Below are positions 55,174 to 64,000 of a DNA stretch of 64,000 bases, one piece after another. Source of the DNA: Tridacna crocea (taxonomy: Eukaryota; Mollusca; Bivalvia; Cardiida; Cardiidae); contig OX031064.1 of the NCBI GenBank assembly GCA_943736015.1, positions 29,573,361 through 29,637,360 on the forward strand, given 5' to 3'. The notes under the pieces were generated by a model. The model was not told the DNA's origin. It did no database searches and saw only the letters and a program-made list of their open reading frames with translations. A program made the translations under genes and the position numbers. Numbering within the stretch: the first letter of the stretch is position 1; each line of letters begins with the position of its first letter.

Positions 55174-55458
55174 ATTTTCTCTCCTGTACATGTTTTGAAC
55201 AAATTTATCATACCAGATAGGAACAGTCTTTGATATGGAGGCAGTTTTGGTACCACGCTTGAAGATAGAAACTTGATGGTATTACAGGATTCTGGTGATT
55301 TCTGTCATTTCTTTAACAGCGACAGACCAGTTTTGCAGATGCATGGGCTAAAAGAGAGATTATGTCTTTCCAGAAGTTCCCTTGTGTATCACTTTGCTGT
55401 TAGTCACATTTACTTATCAAACCTAATTTCATGTTTATTAACCTTTCTAGATGAATGT

Positions 55459-55525
55459 TTTTAACTCTTTGCCTAACATCAGAATTTTAGACTTCTTCAA
55501 ACTAAAAGCATTTGCAGACAACTGT
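55459..55525 (+). mobile_element. Family A solo X end
   Basis: TTAACTCTTTGCCTAACATC, AAGCATTTGCAGACAACTG; broken off where the next copy starts. Confidence 0.65.
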
Positions 55526-55754
55526 TTAATCCTTTCCCAAACAGCAAAATTATAGAATGGTCCAAATTGAGAGCACTTGCAGACGACAAAATATGTGTTA
55601 CTCAAAAATTGAAATTTGTTTCTAGTAGTATAGAAAACATTGTGGGAAAAGGAGAAAATGCTGGTTACCAGCATTTTCTCCTTTTCCCACAATGTTTTCA
55701 AAAGGCTTCTATCCTGGAGTCGTAAAAATCAGGGATTGTTTGGTAAAGGGTTAA
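55526..55754 (+). mobile_element. Family A MITE, X-first, full copy
   Basis: TTAATCCTTTCCCAAACAGC to GTTTGGTAAAGGGTTAA; perfect stem; GGTTACC apex near 55665. Confidence 0.87.
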
Positions 55755-55902
55755 GTGTTGCTCAAATGGGTAGAGGATAGAAAACATATTGGGAGAAGGA
55801 GAAAACGCTGGTTACCAGCATTGTATCCTTTTCCCAAATTGTTTTCTAAGGCCTCCTTCCTTTTGGGTTGTTAAAACTCGGGATTGTTGGGTAAAGGGTT
55901 AA
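55751..55902 (+). mobile_element. Family A MITE lacking most of the X end
   Basis: TTAAGTGTTGCTCAAATGGG; hairpin with GGTTACC; Y end to GGGTAAAGGGTTAA. Shares TTAA with the copy before it, like 5595 and 46568. Confidence 0.72.
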
Positions 55903-56113
55903 AGATGCTTTCTTTAGATTTTGCCCAGGGGTATAAAAAGGTAGAGAATTATGTTGGAAGTGTTAGGAGCTCAACAAAAAACATAAATGGCTTTGTAAAT
56001 TTGATGTAAACTTCCAGGGTGTTTCTTGCTTTAATTATTTTCTGTTATAACTAAATACCAAACAGTTTTCTGTTTACCATCCCTGATGGAAAAGACTGTT
56101 GGAAAAGTATCCT

Positions 56114-56318
56114 TTAACTCATTATCAAACGACAAAATTTCAGGTTTGTCCATATAGAAAGCATTTGCAGACGACAAAATAAAAGTGACTGAAAATTTGA
56201 AATTTGTTTTGTGAAGGGTAGAAAACATTGTGGGAAAAGGAGAAAATGCTGTACAATGTTTTCTAAACGCTTCTTTCTCAGGGTTGTCAAAAGTAGGGAT
56301 TGTGTGGTAATGGGTTAT
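56114..56318 (+). mobile_element. Family A MITE, X-first, right half of hairpin deleted
   Basis: Left stem complete to AAAATGCTG, then directly TACAATGTTTTCTAAACGC. Confidence 0.8.
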
Positions 56319-56402
56319 TGTTTATTTCATGTTTAGGTTTGGTAAAACAAGCTTTATTAGGTTATGGTTGAAGACTTGCCAATGGTGTTATAAAATAAGG
56401 GG

Positions 56403-56460
56403 ATGTTATAGAACAAAGATCCGACTGCATTTTTGTGCACCCTGATCTTGATCGCAAAAA
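56403..56460. mobile_element. Family B hairpin fragment
   Basis: AACAAAGATCCGACTGCATT / GCACCCTGATCTTGATCGC; worn. Confidence 0.45.
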
Positions 56461-56649
56461 GTAACAGATGCTGAGAAAGACTGTGTATAGGATAACCCAT
56501 GCAGAAGCCAAAAAAAAATTCTTTGATTCAGTAAAAGTGATTGATATTTGATGTTTGAAAGGCTGCAGTTGTCCTTTTTTTGGTAAAATACGGAAAAAAG
56601 GATGACTTCAACCAACATGGCGCTAGAACCAGTTGTCGCAGCTTTTGAG

Positions 56650-56712
56650 GACTGCGTAGATCAAGATCCGACTGCACAGAACATGCAGTCTGATCTTTGA
56701 TCTACACTGTCT
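56650..56712. mobile_element. Family B hairpin
   Basis: GACTGCGTAGATCAAGATCC / CAGTCTGATCTTTGATCTAC around GCACAGAACATG. Confidence 0.65.
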
Positions 56713-56816
56713 TTTACTGTATTACATACATGTATTTAGGCTAAAAGAACCTTGAAAAAACATTTTGGCTATTATTTTTGTGTAAAAAGGACAGTTTCAT
56801 TTCTTCCTTAGGGCTG

Positions 56817-57037
56817 TAACTCATTACCAAATAACAATTTTTTAGGTTTGTCCAACTCGAAAGCATTTGCGGACAACAAAATAAAAATTACTCAAAATTT
56901 GAAAATTGTTTTTGTGAAGAACAGAAAACGTGGGAAATGAAGAAAATGCTGGTTACCAGCATTTTCTCCATTTCACACGTTTTCCAGAAGCTTCTTTCTC
57001 GGGGTCATCAAAAGTAGGGATTGTGTGGTAATGGGTC
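56817..57037 (+). mobile_element. Family A MITE, X-first
   Basis: TAACTCATTACCAAATAACA; shortened stem AACGTGGGAAATGAAG / CCATTTCACACGTT, both arms shortened alike; GGTTACC apex near 56955. Confidence 0.78.
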
Positions 57038-57375
57038 AGGGTTAAGGCTTAATTCTTTAATCAGTCTGACGGGTTCATGTATTTTTAGCTTTATCTTCAG
57101 GATCTTACAATAATACAACAACTCTCATGGAAAGTACAAGTTTTTGTATGATAAGTGGACTGGTTATGGAACACGGAGTTTGGTCAACATGTGTCATATC
57201 ATCTTTACATTGTATATAAACATGTCACGTGATTATTTTTTACAGTGATCATTTAACACTTAACAAAATAAAGATAGAAATCCATCGTTATCTTTGTAGT
57301 GATTTTTGTGTTTCTTAATTCTCGCATATCGTGGAGTTTAAAAAAAAAACCTTGAAAAAGCATTAAGGGAAATAT

Positions 57376-57601
57376 TCCTCTGTACCAAACAACAAAATTT
57401 TGGACTAGTCTAAATTGAAAGTATTTGTAGACGTCAAAATATACGTGAATCAAGAACTGAATTTTGATTTTGGGAGGATAGAAAAGGTTGTTGAAAAGGA
57501 GAAACTGCAGGTTACCAGAGTTTTCTCCTTTTCCTGCAACATATTCAAAGGCTTTCCTTCTCGGGGTCATTAAAAGTGGGGATTGTGTGGAATAGAGTTA
57601 A
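57376..57601 (+). mobile_element. Family A MITE, X-first
   Basis: CTGTACCAAACAACAAAATT; stem GGTTGTTGAAAAGGAGAAAC; apex GGTTACC; end TGTGGAATAGAGTTAA. Confidence 0.75.
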
Positions 57602-57806
57602 ATGCCAACTTTTAACGACTCTGGGAAAAAGCTTTTTAAAAACATTGTGGGAAAAGGAGAAAATGCTGGTTACCAGCATTTTCTCCTTTTTCTGCAATGT
57701 TTTCCCTATCTAAGAAAATTGCACCATTTAAACCACAATGAAGTTTTCGTCTGCCAATGCATTCAGTTTGGACATGGCTAAAATTTTGCCGTCTGGTAAA
57801 TGGTAA
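57598..57806 (-). mobile_element. Family A MITE with shortened Y end
   Basis: TTAAATGCCAACTTTTAACG; apex GGTTACC near 57671; X end GCCGTCTGGTAAATGGTAA. Shares TTAA with the copy before. Confidence 0.7.
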
Positions 57807-57857
57807 TCAATCCTGGTTGACGACCATGAGATGAAGGCCACTTACGTCGCAGTAAAA

Positions 57858-57960
57858 AAAGGATAGGCTGGTCACAAAAATGCTGGTCACCAGCATCCTC
57901 CTTTCCCACAATGATAACTACTCTCTCAAAAGTAAATCTCATGGTCATAATTTTGAGCCT
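57858..57960. mobile_element. Family A hairpin remnant
   Basis: AAATGCTGGTCACCAGCATC then CTCCTTTCCCACAATGAT; no ends left. Confidence 0.45.
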
Positions 57961-58065
57961 TTCGTTGGCAACAGGGGTCCCGATTCATCTCTATGTTGCG
58001 CAACACTAAACAAGTCATCACAGTTTTATGCATCAAAAAAATCCATCTTGTGTGACAGTCTACTA

Positions 58066-58215
58066 ATCAGGAGGTAGACTGGTGCTGGGGCATGCAGAAA
58101 ATTGACCAGTAGCAAAAAGTTTCGGCCCAGATCAGCCTGTGGGGACTGCGCAGGCTGACCTGGGTCGATACTTTTTGCAGATGCATTAAGCCCCCTTTTC
58201 ATAGGTCATGGCTCA
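58066..58215. mobile_element. Family C foldback
   Basis: AGTTTCGGCCCAGATCAGCC / GCAGGCTGACCTGGGTCGAT then GATGCATTAAGCCCCCTTTT. Confidence 0.6.
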
Positions 58216-59300
58216 TTGTTACTTGTCTGCAAGTGCATTTGATATGGACAGGTCGTGATATTTTGTAGTAGCGTAAATAGTGCTATGAGCGTTGAAATGA
58301 GATCTTGTTTAATTGACTATGAAAAAAAAGACGCAGTACATAACTTTGCTTATATTGCCTTTGTGAAAGGCCTTCTTCATTGAGACGATCAGTTGTTTTT
58401 CTTATTCACTTTGCAAACAAAAAGAGAGACGATTTATCATTCAAGGTTACCTGTTGCGTGCGACGGTGATGAAAATTGAAACAGGGAGCAGAGAAGTGCA
58501 AGATAACCAATCCTGTAACACCCCCCTCCCTTATTTTCACCTTCTTTTCGATAGTGTTCAATTTCACAGGAGCAGAAAAATGATATGACGAAAAGTTTTG
58601 ATTTAGTGCACATAATTATTGTGCCTTTAAAAAGTCTACACCACTATAGAAAGATTGAAAAAAAAATCCACGTCTTTTACAAGGGAAATAACATATACAT
58701 GATTAATTTTATACTGACTTACCTCCCTTAAGAAGACGGAAATTTTTTGTTACTTCGAGTTACTTCCCTTGGGTATTGAAACCCCTCTGAAATGTGCCCT
58801 CCTAATTTCACTTCCCATGCGAAAGATTCGTTCGATGCTGAAATAGTTCGTGGCAAGTTCTAACACTGACTGATTATTCACCAGGCGCTCATTCACTTTT
58901 TTCTGTGCTCAACAGTTGAAACAATGATTAGCGATGGGAAAAGAATGAATCGCTTCACACTCAGTATAAACAATCCATTGAAAAAGATGACTGCCGAGTC
59001 GGGAGTAGAACCAAAGACAGTAGGATTACTGAGCACTGCACATACCGCGGTGCTCGGCTTGGTTTGAATTGTATGTAGAAAAGAGTGGCCTCAGAACATA
59101 TGGAGGTCGGATTATATAAATTGATGATTCCTCAGATTCTGACTATAAAAAGTGCCTCCCACAGTGAGGATTAACAATTTCATTAGCTCGAATTTAAGTC
59201 TTGACGATCTCGTGTCATTCCATTCCACATATGTCAACCAATTATTCTGCAAACACAGCTATTAATCCTGTCAGGGTCATGGAGCGGCGAAAACAAGGGC
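58216..59300. other. No gene recognised
   Basis: Low-repeat stretch. TTACCTCCCTTAAG and TTACTTCCCTTGGG near 58720-58770 form a loose inverted/direct pair; 58976-59070 (GTCGGGAGTAGAACCAAAGA) may be a worn SINE head. Confidence 0.4.
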
Positions 59301-59306
59301 TTTTTC

Positions 59307-59367
59307 AGACGGTACAGATCAAGATCAGACTGCACAGAAGGGTCAGTCTGATCTTGATCTGTACAGT
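59307..59367. mobile_element. Family B hairpin, GTACAGATC variant
   Basis: GACGGTACAGATCAAGATCA / CAGTCTGATCTTGATCTGTA, both arms carrying the GTAC change. Confidence 0.65.
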
Positions 59368-59485
59368 GTTGTCGTTCAAGTCATGCAAGCCTATAAGAAA
59401 AAGATAATTTATTTTTAGTGGATGGTATTTTCAGCCGTAGGGAGTAGTCCAAGTTTATAAAAGCCATGTTCTATGAAAAGGGGGC

Positions 59486-59713
59486 TTAAGTCTATACCAC
59501 TCGAGAAAATTTTAGACCAGTCTAAATTGAAAGCATTTGCAGATTACAAAATAAAGGTGACTGAAAAATTAAGATTTGGTCTGGGAAGGGTAGAAAACAC
59601 TGTGGGAAAAGGAGAAAATGCTGGTAACCAGCATTTTCTCCTTTTCCCACAGTGTTTTCAAAAGACTTCTTTCTCAGGGTCGTTAAAAGTAGGGATCGTG
59701 TGGTAAAGAATAA
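59486..59713 (+). mobile_element. Family A MITE, X-first but with Y-first apex
   Basis: CTATACCACTCGAGAAAATT; stem variant CACTGTGGG / CCCACAGTG; apex GGTAACC near 59626, opposite to the other X-first copies. Confidence 0.82.
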
Positions 59714-59975
59714 TTGGGCAAAAGATATTTATTCGGGTCAGCCTGAGCAGTTCGCCCAGGCGGACATGGGCCGAAGCTTTTCCCTATCTTTAAATTTCCT
59801 GCATGTTAAACGAAAATTCTAACCCATGATTCAGTCGACTGATTGACAAAATCGGTTTTTGGATCCGTAGTAGGTGATGACTTACTTGGTACAACGCATC
59901 ATTTAGCATTATTATGACGCAGCATTTGCTCCCCCCCCCCCCCCACACACACACCCTTTTCCAGGGTATGGCTCA
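59714..59975. mobile_element. Family C foldback with poly(C)
   Basis: ATTCGGGTCAGCCTGAGCAG / CAGGCGGACATGGGCCGAAG; CATGATTCAGTCGACTGATT; poly(C) at 59930-59943 and CACCCTTTTCCAGGGTATGG at the end. Confidence 0.6.
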
Positions 59976-60639
59976 TGTATTAAGCTCTGAAAAAGTCAGC
60001 CCAATGATTTTTCTAATGGTCAATTGCTATATATGATTATATTGTTAAAAGATTTCGTCCTCTTGGCATATTTTGGTTTTCTCTGGTAATTCCTCTGTGA
60101 TAGGTGGGTGTATGTGCTGTGTTTTTGTCGCATTTAATCTTGACCGTAAGTATTTATTGCATACGGTTTCATATCTTTTTTGTTTTCCTAATATAGCCTA
60201 TTGCGATTCCGCAAAAGTCGTCTTCGTTTTAGCCACTGCCATTTGAATACTCTCTACAAAGGAGATTTGACAGTTTTCGAAAAGACTGGAAATTTACAAC
60301 TTTTGTTTGACATTACCAGCAAAATTTTAGGTTACTGAGTAAGTAATGATTTTGTTTTCGATGGCATGTCGAGATTATTCTATTCGTCACACGTGGAAAG
60401 AAGTATTCACAATGAAAAACTTTTGTAACAATGCTAACCAACGTGCTAACTCGAATCTAGGTTCATCCAATGACGACGGTGCGAACCGTGGTATGAAATG
60501 GGTAATATTTCCGATTGAAGAATCTAATTTAATTACAGTAACGGAAAGGAAAAGAAAGGCTGACCTGGAAGTTTTGTGTCGGCTCTAGATAGTGGTAACT
60601 TACCTTCTTCGGCTGCATGAAGGGCCCTTTGAAAACTTA

Positions 60640-60741
60640 ACTGCTAGGTTGCTAAGGGCAACTCACTGAACTTGTGGAAACAGTGTAGATCAAGATGCGA
60701 CTCCATAGAACATGTAGTCTGATCTTGTATCTACACTGTCC
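60640..60741. mobile_element. Family B hairpin with left flank
   Basis: TAGGTTGCTAAGGGCAACTC, then CAGTGTAGATCAAGATGCGA / TAGTCTGATCTTGTATCTAC. Confidence 0.65.
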
Positions 60742-60759
60742 TCAAAAGAAGATATTTTC

Positions 60760-61412
60760 CCCCCAAATAACTTTGAAATAGCAAATTTTTCGTTTTGCCT
60801 CGAAAATTAGTTTTACTTTCTTATCGGAGAGGTTATCAGGCGTCTCCAACAGTGGCGAATTTAAAGGTAAACTGCCACAGTATTTGCTGTCTAAATCCAT
60901 TTTTCTTGCGCAATTGTCCTCATGCACAGTCTGTTTCGTCATGGTTTTGTAAATAAACCGAAATCAAAATACCGAAACAGGAACTAGACGTGGTTTATTC
61001 TTATGTGACGAATTTCAGAAAAGGTTTGTTATATTAATTTGCCATGGAATCTTGCAAATGACCTCATGAATAATCATAATATTCAATTAAGCAAATAAAT
61101 GTAAGCAGAAGAAACAAATAAGAAGAATTTCATTAAAAAAGAGAAAGAAGACCGCTGGACAAGATCATGCGATTTGAAAACGCTGGAAGTGAGGTCACAT
61201 GACTGTCATGTAAAGCATATGAGGTCTCTATGCGTAGGCTTTTTTCCTCTCACTCACACTTACTTGTTTGTTAAAATGTACCAAAATATATCGAAATTAA
61301 AAGCCAATAAACTATTTGAAAACACCGATGCTGAACTCTCCTGGCTTCTTTTGTGAAGAAGCTAACTTGTCAAGATAGGGGTTAACTGATGCCAAATGTA
61401 CACATACGAGTA
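60760..61412. other. No gene recognised
   Basis: AT-rich DNA; short frames only. Confidence 0.4.
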
Positions 61413-61679
61413 TTGCCACACAAGCCAAAAGAAGCAATCGCACATTTGCATAAAATGTTATCTCGGATCAGCCTGCGCAGTCTGCGCTGGCTAATCCGAA
61501 ACGATACTTTCTGCTTTTATGTAATTTAAATTTCTGCTTTACGCAAGTCTACTGAAGAACAAAATCTAATGTAGCGATAAAGTGCCGTCTCGGATTAGCC
61601 TCGGACTGCACAGGCTGATCTGAGACGACACTTTACGCAAATGTCCCAATGCCCCTTTTCGTGTTATGCAAGCCGTGTA
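61413..61679. mobile_element. Family E double-hairpin element
   Basis: CCACACAAGCCAAAAGAAGC ... CGTGTTATGCAAGCCGTG ends; hairpins TCGGATCAGCCTGCGCAGTC / GCGCTGGCTAATCCGAAACG and a second worn pair. Confidence 0.65.
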
Positions 61680-61859
61680 GCACATCAAAGATATCATCTA
61701 CTCGTATTGAGAGAAAAATAAAACATATCTATTTTTCGTATAAAGACTGTTACCTGTGTTTAAAAAAAATAACTAGATTATAGTGTTCGAAATAATCTAA
61801 GAAGTAAACCACTTTTCCGTTTCAACATTATTATCTGTAACATTGTCGGAATTTCATTT

Positions 61860-61935
61860 CTCGCCGTGAATATTTTCAAAAGGCTTCTTTCCAAGGAGCG
61901 CCAAAAGTGGACACTGTGCAACAAAGGGTTAAATG
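61860..61935 (+). mobile_element. Family A solo Y end
   Basis: TTTTCAAAAGGCTTCTTTCC to CAACAAAGGGTTAA. Confidence 0.6.
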
Positions 61936-62102
61936 TTTACCATGTGTTTCTTTTTCAGAATAGAATACTATTATAATTTGGCGGTATGTACATGTAAGTA
62001 TTGTTTTTAGTCTATCAACTAGCTATTTAAAATTCTCCTATATTCAAACCGCAGCTTTTGCAGAGCTGTGTGGGAAAGTGTAGCCATATTGACATAATAT
62101 TT

Positions 62103-62328
62103 ATCTAATTACCAAACAACAAAATTTGTGGCTTGTCCAAATCAAAAACATTTGCAGACAACAAAATAAAAGTGACTGAAAATTTGATTTTTTTTGGTGA
62201 AGGGAATAAAACATTGTGGGAAAAGGAGAAAATGTTGGTTACCAGCATTTTCTCCTTTACCCACAACATTTTCTAAATGCTTCTTTCTCAGGGTCGTCAA
62301 AAGTAGGTGTTGTATGGTAATGGGTTAA
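62103..62328 (+). mobile_element. Family A MITE, X-first, full length
   Basis: TATCTAATTACCAAACAACA; GGTTACC apex near 62238; right stem CCTTTACCCACAACAT; end GTAATGGGTTAA. Confidence 0.83.
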
Positions 62329-62382
62329 AAGAATTTTATCTTCGAAGAGCAAAAGATAAAAATAAATATTGTTTTGGACATT

Positions 62383-62613
62383 TTAACCCTTTACCAAACA
62401 ATCCCAGGTTTTTACGATCCTGATATAGTTCTAGCATTTTGAAAACATTGTAAGAAGAGGAGAAAATGCGGGTAACCAGCATTTTCTCCTTTTCCCATAA
62501 TGTTTTCTACCTTGTTGGAAACAAGTTTAATTTTTGAGTTACTTTTAATTTACCGTCTGCAAATGCTTTCAATCTGGACCGGTCTAAAATTTTGTCGTTT
62601 GGCAAAGAGTTAA
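62383..62613 (-). mobile_element. Family A MITE, Y-first, full copy
   Basis: TTAACCCTTTACCAAACAAT; apex CGGGTAACCAGC near 62474; X end to GGCAAAGAGTTAA. Confidence 0.85.
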
Positions 62614-62689
62614 AAAGGCAAAATAGATAAAATTTCAAGGCAGTAAGTACTCGCTCAACTATCTAGCAAATAATTGGGAAATGTGGATG

Positions 62690-62737
62690 CAAGAGCAGAC
62701 AGCGCTTGCAGTCTGATCTTGATCTACACTGTCCGCA
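62690..62737. mobile_element. Family B fragment, right arm only
   Basis: GCTTGCAGTCTGATCTTGAT then CTACACTGTCCGC. Confidence 0.5.
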
Positions 62738-62879
62738 AAAAGACAACTAATGTAATGATTCACTTTCCAAAAGGTTAATTTGTGTGCTTGTATAGATTGT
62801 GAAATTGCCTTGATTATCGCGACAAAAGGTCTCCAACATTTATCCTCTTAGTCGACATATTGGGTCTTTTTCAAACAAT

Positions 62880-63420
62880 AATTGAATTTCAATAAATCTT
62901 TATCCCTAAAGATCCCTCCGAATTAAATGGAATAATTACCGCGTGTCCACAGACAAATAAACACGAAGAAAAATTCCCCTCTTCAATTAACTTCTCTGAA
63001 ATCCAAGATGATAAAATAGGAATAACATTGCGTGATTCGTCCCCGAACCGAATCGTATTAAATAGATGTCAAATCACGGATTTGCAATAAAACTCCTTTA
63101 AAGCTTGGGTATTAAATACGAAGAGCGCTTCAAATCCCCATAGGTTCCGAACTTATTACGGAGACTCAAGGCTCTGACAAGCGACGACTAATTGGTAGTG
63201 AAAAGGAGACGATAGCGGCGTTCGTCGTAATAGGCGGGTAATAGCTTAATGTCTGAACCCATCTCTCTGCAATTTCCGCGAAGGAGACATTTTACAAATG
63301 AACAATTTCTACTTAATTATTGTTCGGAGACGTATTAATGATAAGAGGGGGGAGATGTAGCGCTGACGTTGTTGGCTTCGGATTTAGAGGGTTGTTAGAA
63401 GTCAGAATTTTTGTTCGGCG
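62880..63420. promoter_or_regulatory. Repeat-free candidate regulatory block
   Basis: Between repeat-laden stretches lies ~540 bp with none of the families. It is rich in homeodomain-like TAAT cores (AATTACCGCG, GACTAATTGG, CTTAATTATT, TATTAATGATAAG) and CpG-containing words. The texture resembles conserved noncoding elements near developmental genes. No frame. This is only a candidate. Confidence 0.3.
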
Positions 63421-63623
63421 TGTAGCTGAATGTGCTGGCTTTTGACCTATTTTTAGGTACTAATAACAAACGAATAATTAGAAATTTGTGATTGGTCAAA
63501 AATGTAGACATGTTTATTGTAAGGGCCCCTGCGGTCATAAAAAGCGACATGCTTATATACTAAGGGCTCCGGCCTATACGCGTATGCTGGCAAATTTACG
63601 CTGTCTATCTCTTTTGAAGATAT

Positions 63624-63652
63624 TCTTCTCTCTCTCTCTCGCTCTCTCTCTC
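63624..63652. repeat. CT microsatellite
   Basis: TTCTCTCTCTCTCTCGCTC run. Confidence 0.85.
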
Positions 63653-63688
63653 AGCGAAGGTTTCTGCGTGTTTGCAAATATATGCTCT

Positions 63689-63912
63689 TTAACCCTTTAC
63701 CAAACAAACCCTGGTTTTTATGACCCTGAGACGGAAGCCTTTTGAAAACAATGTTGGAAAAGGAGAAAATGCTTGTAACCAGCATTTTCTTCTTCTCCCA
63801 CAATGTTTTCTACCCTGCTGGAAACAAATTTCATTGAGTTACATTTATTTTGTTGTCTGTAAGTGCTTTCAATTTGGACCAGCCTAAATTTTGTCGTTTG
63901 GTAAAGGGTTAA
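63689..63912 (-). mobile_element. Family A MITE, Y-first, full copy
   Basis: TTAACCCTTTACCAAACAAA; stem slightly worn (CAATGTTGGAAAAGG / CTTCTCCCACAATG); end GTTTGGTAAAGGGTTAA. Confidence 0.85.
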
Positions 63913-63929
63913 AGGTATGCCCACTTTTA

Positions 63930-64000
63930 AATTCTTGACCAGACGACAAGGTTTTTGACTTGTTCTAAATTGGTAGCATTTACAGACGACGGGATAGATA
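63930..64000 (+). mobile_element. Family A X end, cut by the window edge
   Basis: TTCTTGACCAGACGACAAGG, GTAGCATTTACAGACGACGG. Confidence 0.5.

Noticed and set aside
60346..60588. 80-codon frame ending RKRKADLEVLCRL
   Set aside because: Balanced composition, but no known family, no start context and no splice partners; too short to support.

Overview
The window looks like bivalve mollusc nuclear DNA, probably a heterodont (venerid-type) clam. The grounds are two intronless rhodopsin-family GPCR genes, one intron-rich SR-protein gene, tRNA-derived SINEs ending in the AAGCGGCG-type 3' tail common in bivalves, and very dense short inverted-repeat (hairpin) elements of kinds I remember from clam genomes. 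No species can be fixed from sequence alone. I see no prokaryotic or viral gene, no rRNA gene, no free-standing tRNA gene and no CRISPR array.

Genes. (1) 7428-9116, minus strand: orphan class A GPCR, 562 aa. (2) 30334-31932, minus strand: its paralogue, same strand about 21 kb away. Both have DRF in place of DRY, NFxxY in place of NPxxY and a very long third intracellular loop. (3) 39797-55173, plus strand: a complete nine-exon homologue of the splicing regulator SRSF10/SRSF12. I joined its exons by hand into one 285-aa frame. Its second intron (42584-44203) is a U12-type AT-AC intron with a textbook donor and branch site. Inside that intron lies a purine-rich candidate alternative exon with its own U2-type acceptor and an AAAGACAAA element. 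This layout resembles the minor/major splice-site competition by which vertebrate Srsf10 controls itself. Four RS-domain exons (30-69 nt, all phase 2-2, all multiples of three) follow, then an RD/RE-rich tail.

Repeats fill most of the rest. Family A is a ~230-bp TTAA-flanked hairpin MITE with about 50 whole or partial copies. 'End X' starts TTAACTCATTACCAAACGAC and 'end Y' starts TTAACCCTTTACCACACAAT. Between them sits a ~67-nt almost perfect palindrome centred on GCTGGTAACCAGC. Family A2 has the same plan but centre GCTCGTGACGAGC. Family B (~210 bp) also has TTAA ends and a GCAGTCTGATC hairpin. Families C (GGTCAGCCTGCGCA hairpin), D (GGCCCGTATTCACC ends), E (double GCCTGCGCAGTCCGCGCAGGC-type hairpin) and F (CTACGTAGA palindromes) are other foldbacks. 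Single systems include: twin CACGA-rich elements (3370-4498); a 2.3-kb element with long inverted ends (14114-16383); a composite with ~290-bp inverted arms (12024-13318); a 2.2-kb 29-bp minisatellite whose unit resembles the SINE 3' domain (20090-22290); a 1.45-kb bivalve-type repeat (25322-26770); and three copies of a 352-bp element with 9-10-bp target duplications, one of them split by a ~1.2-kb insertion.

Region by region: 1-7200 repeats; 7.2-9.2 kb GPCR 1; 9.2-30 kb repeats and minisatellite; 30.3-32 kb GPCR 2; 32-39.7 kb nested repeats; 39.8-55.2 kb SRSF10 homologue, introns full of family A; 55.2-64 kb repeats, with a repeat-poor stretch at 62.9-63.4 kb that may be regulatory.
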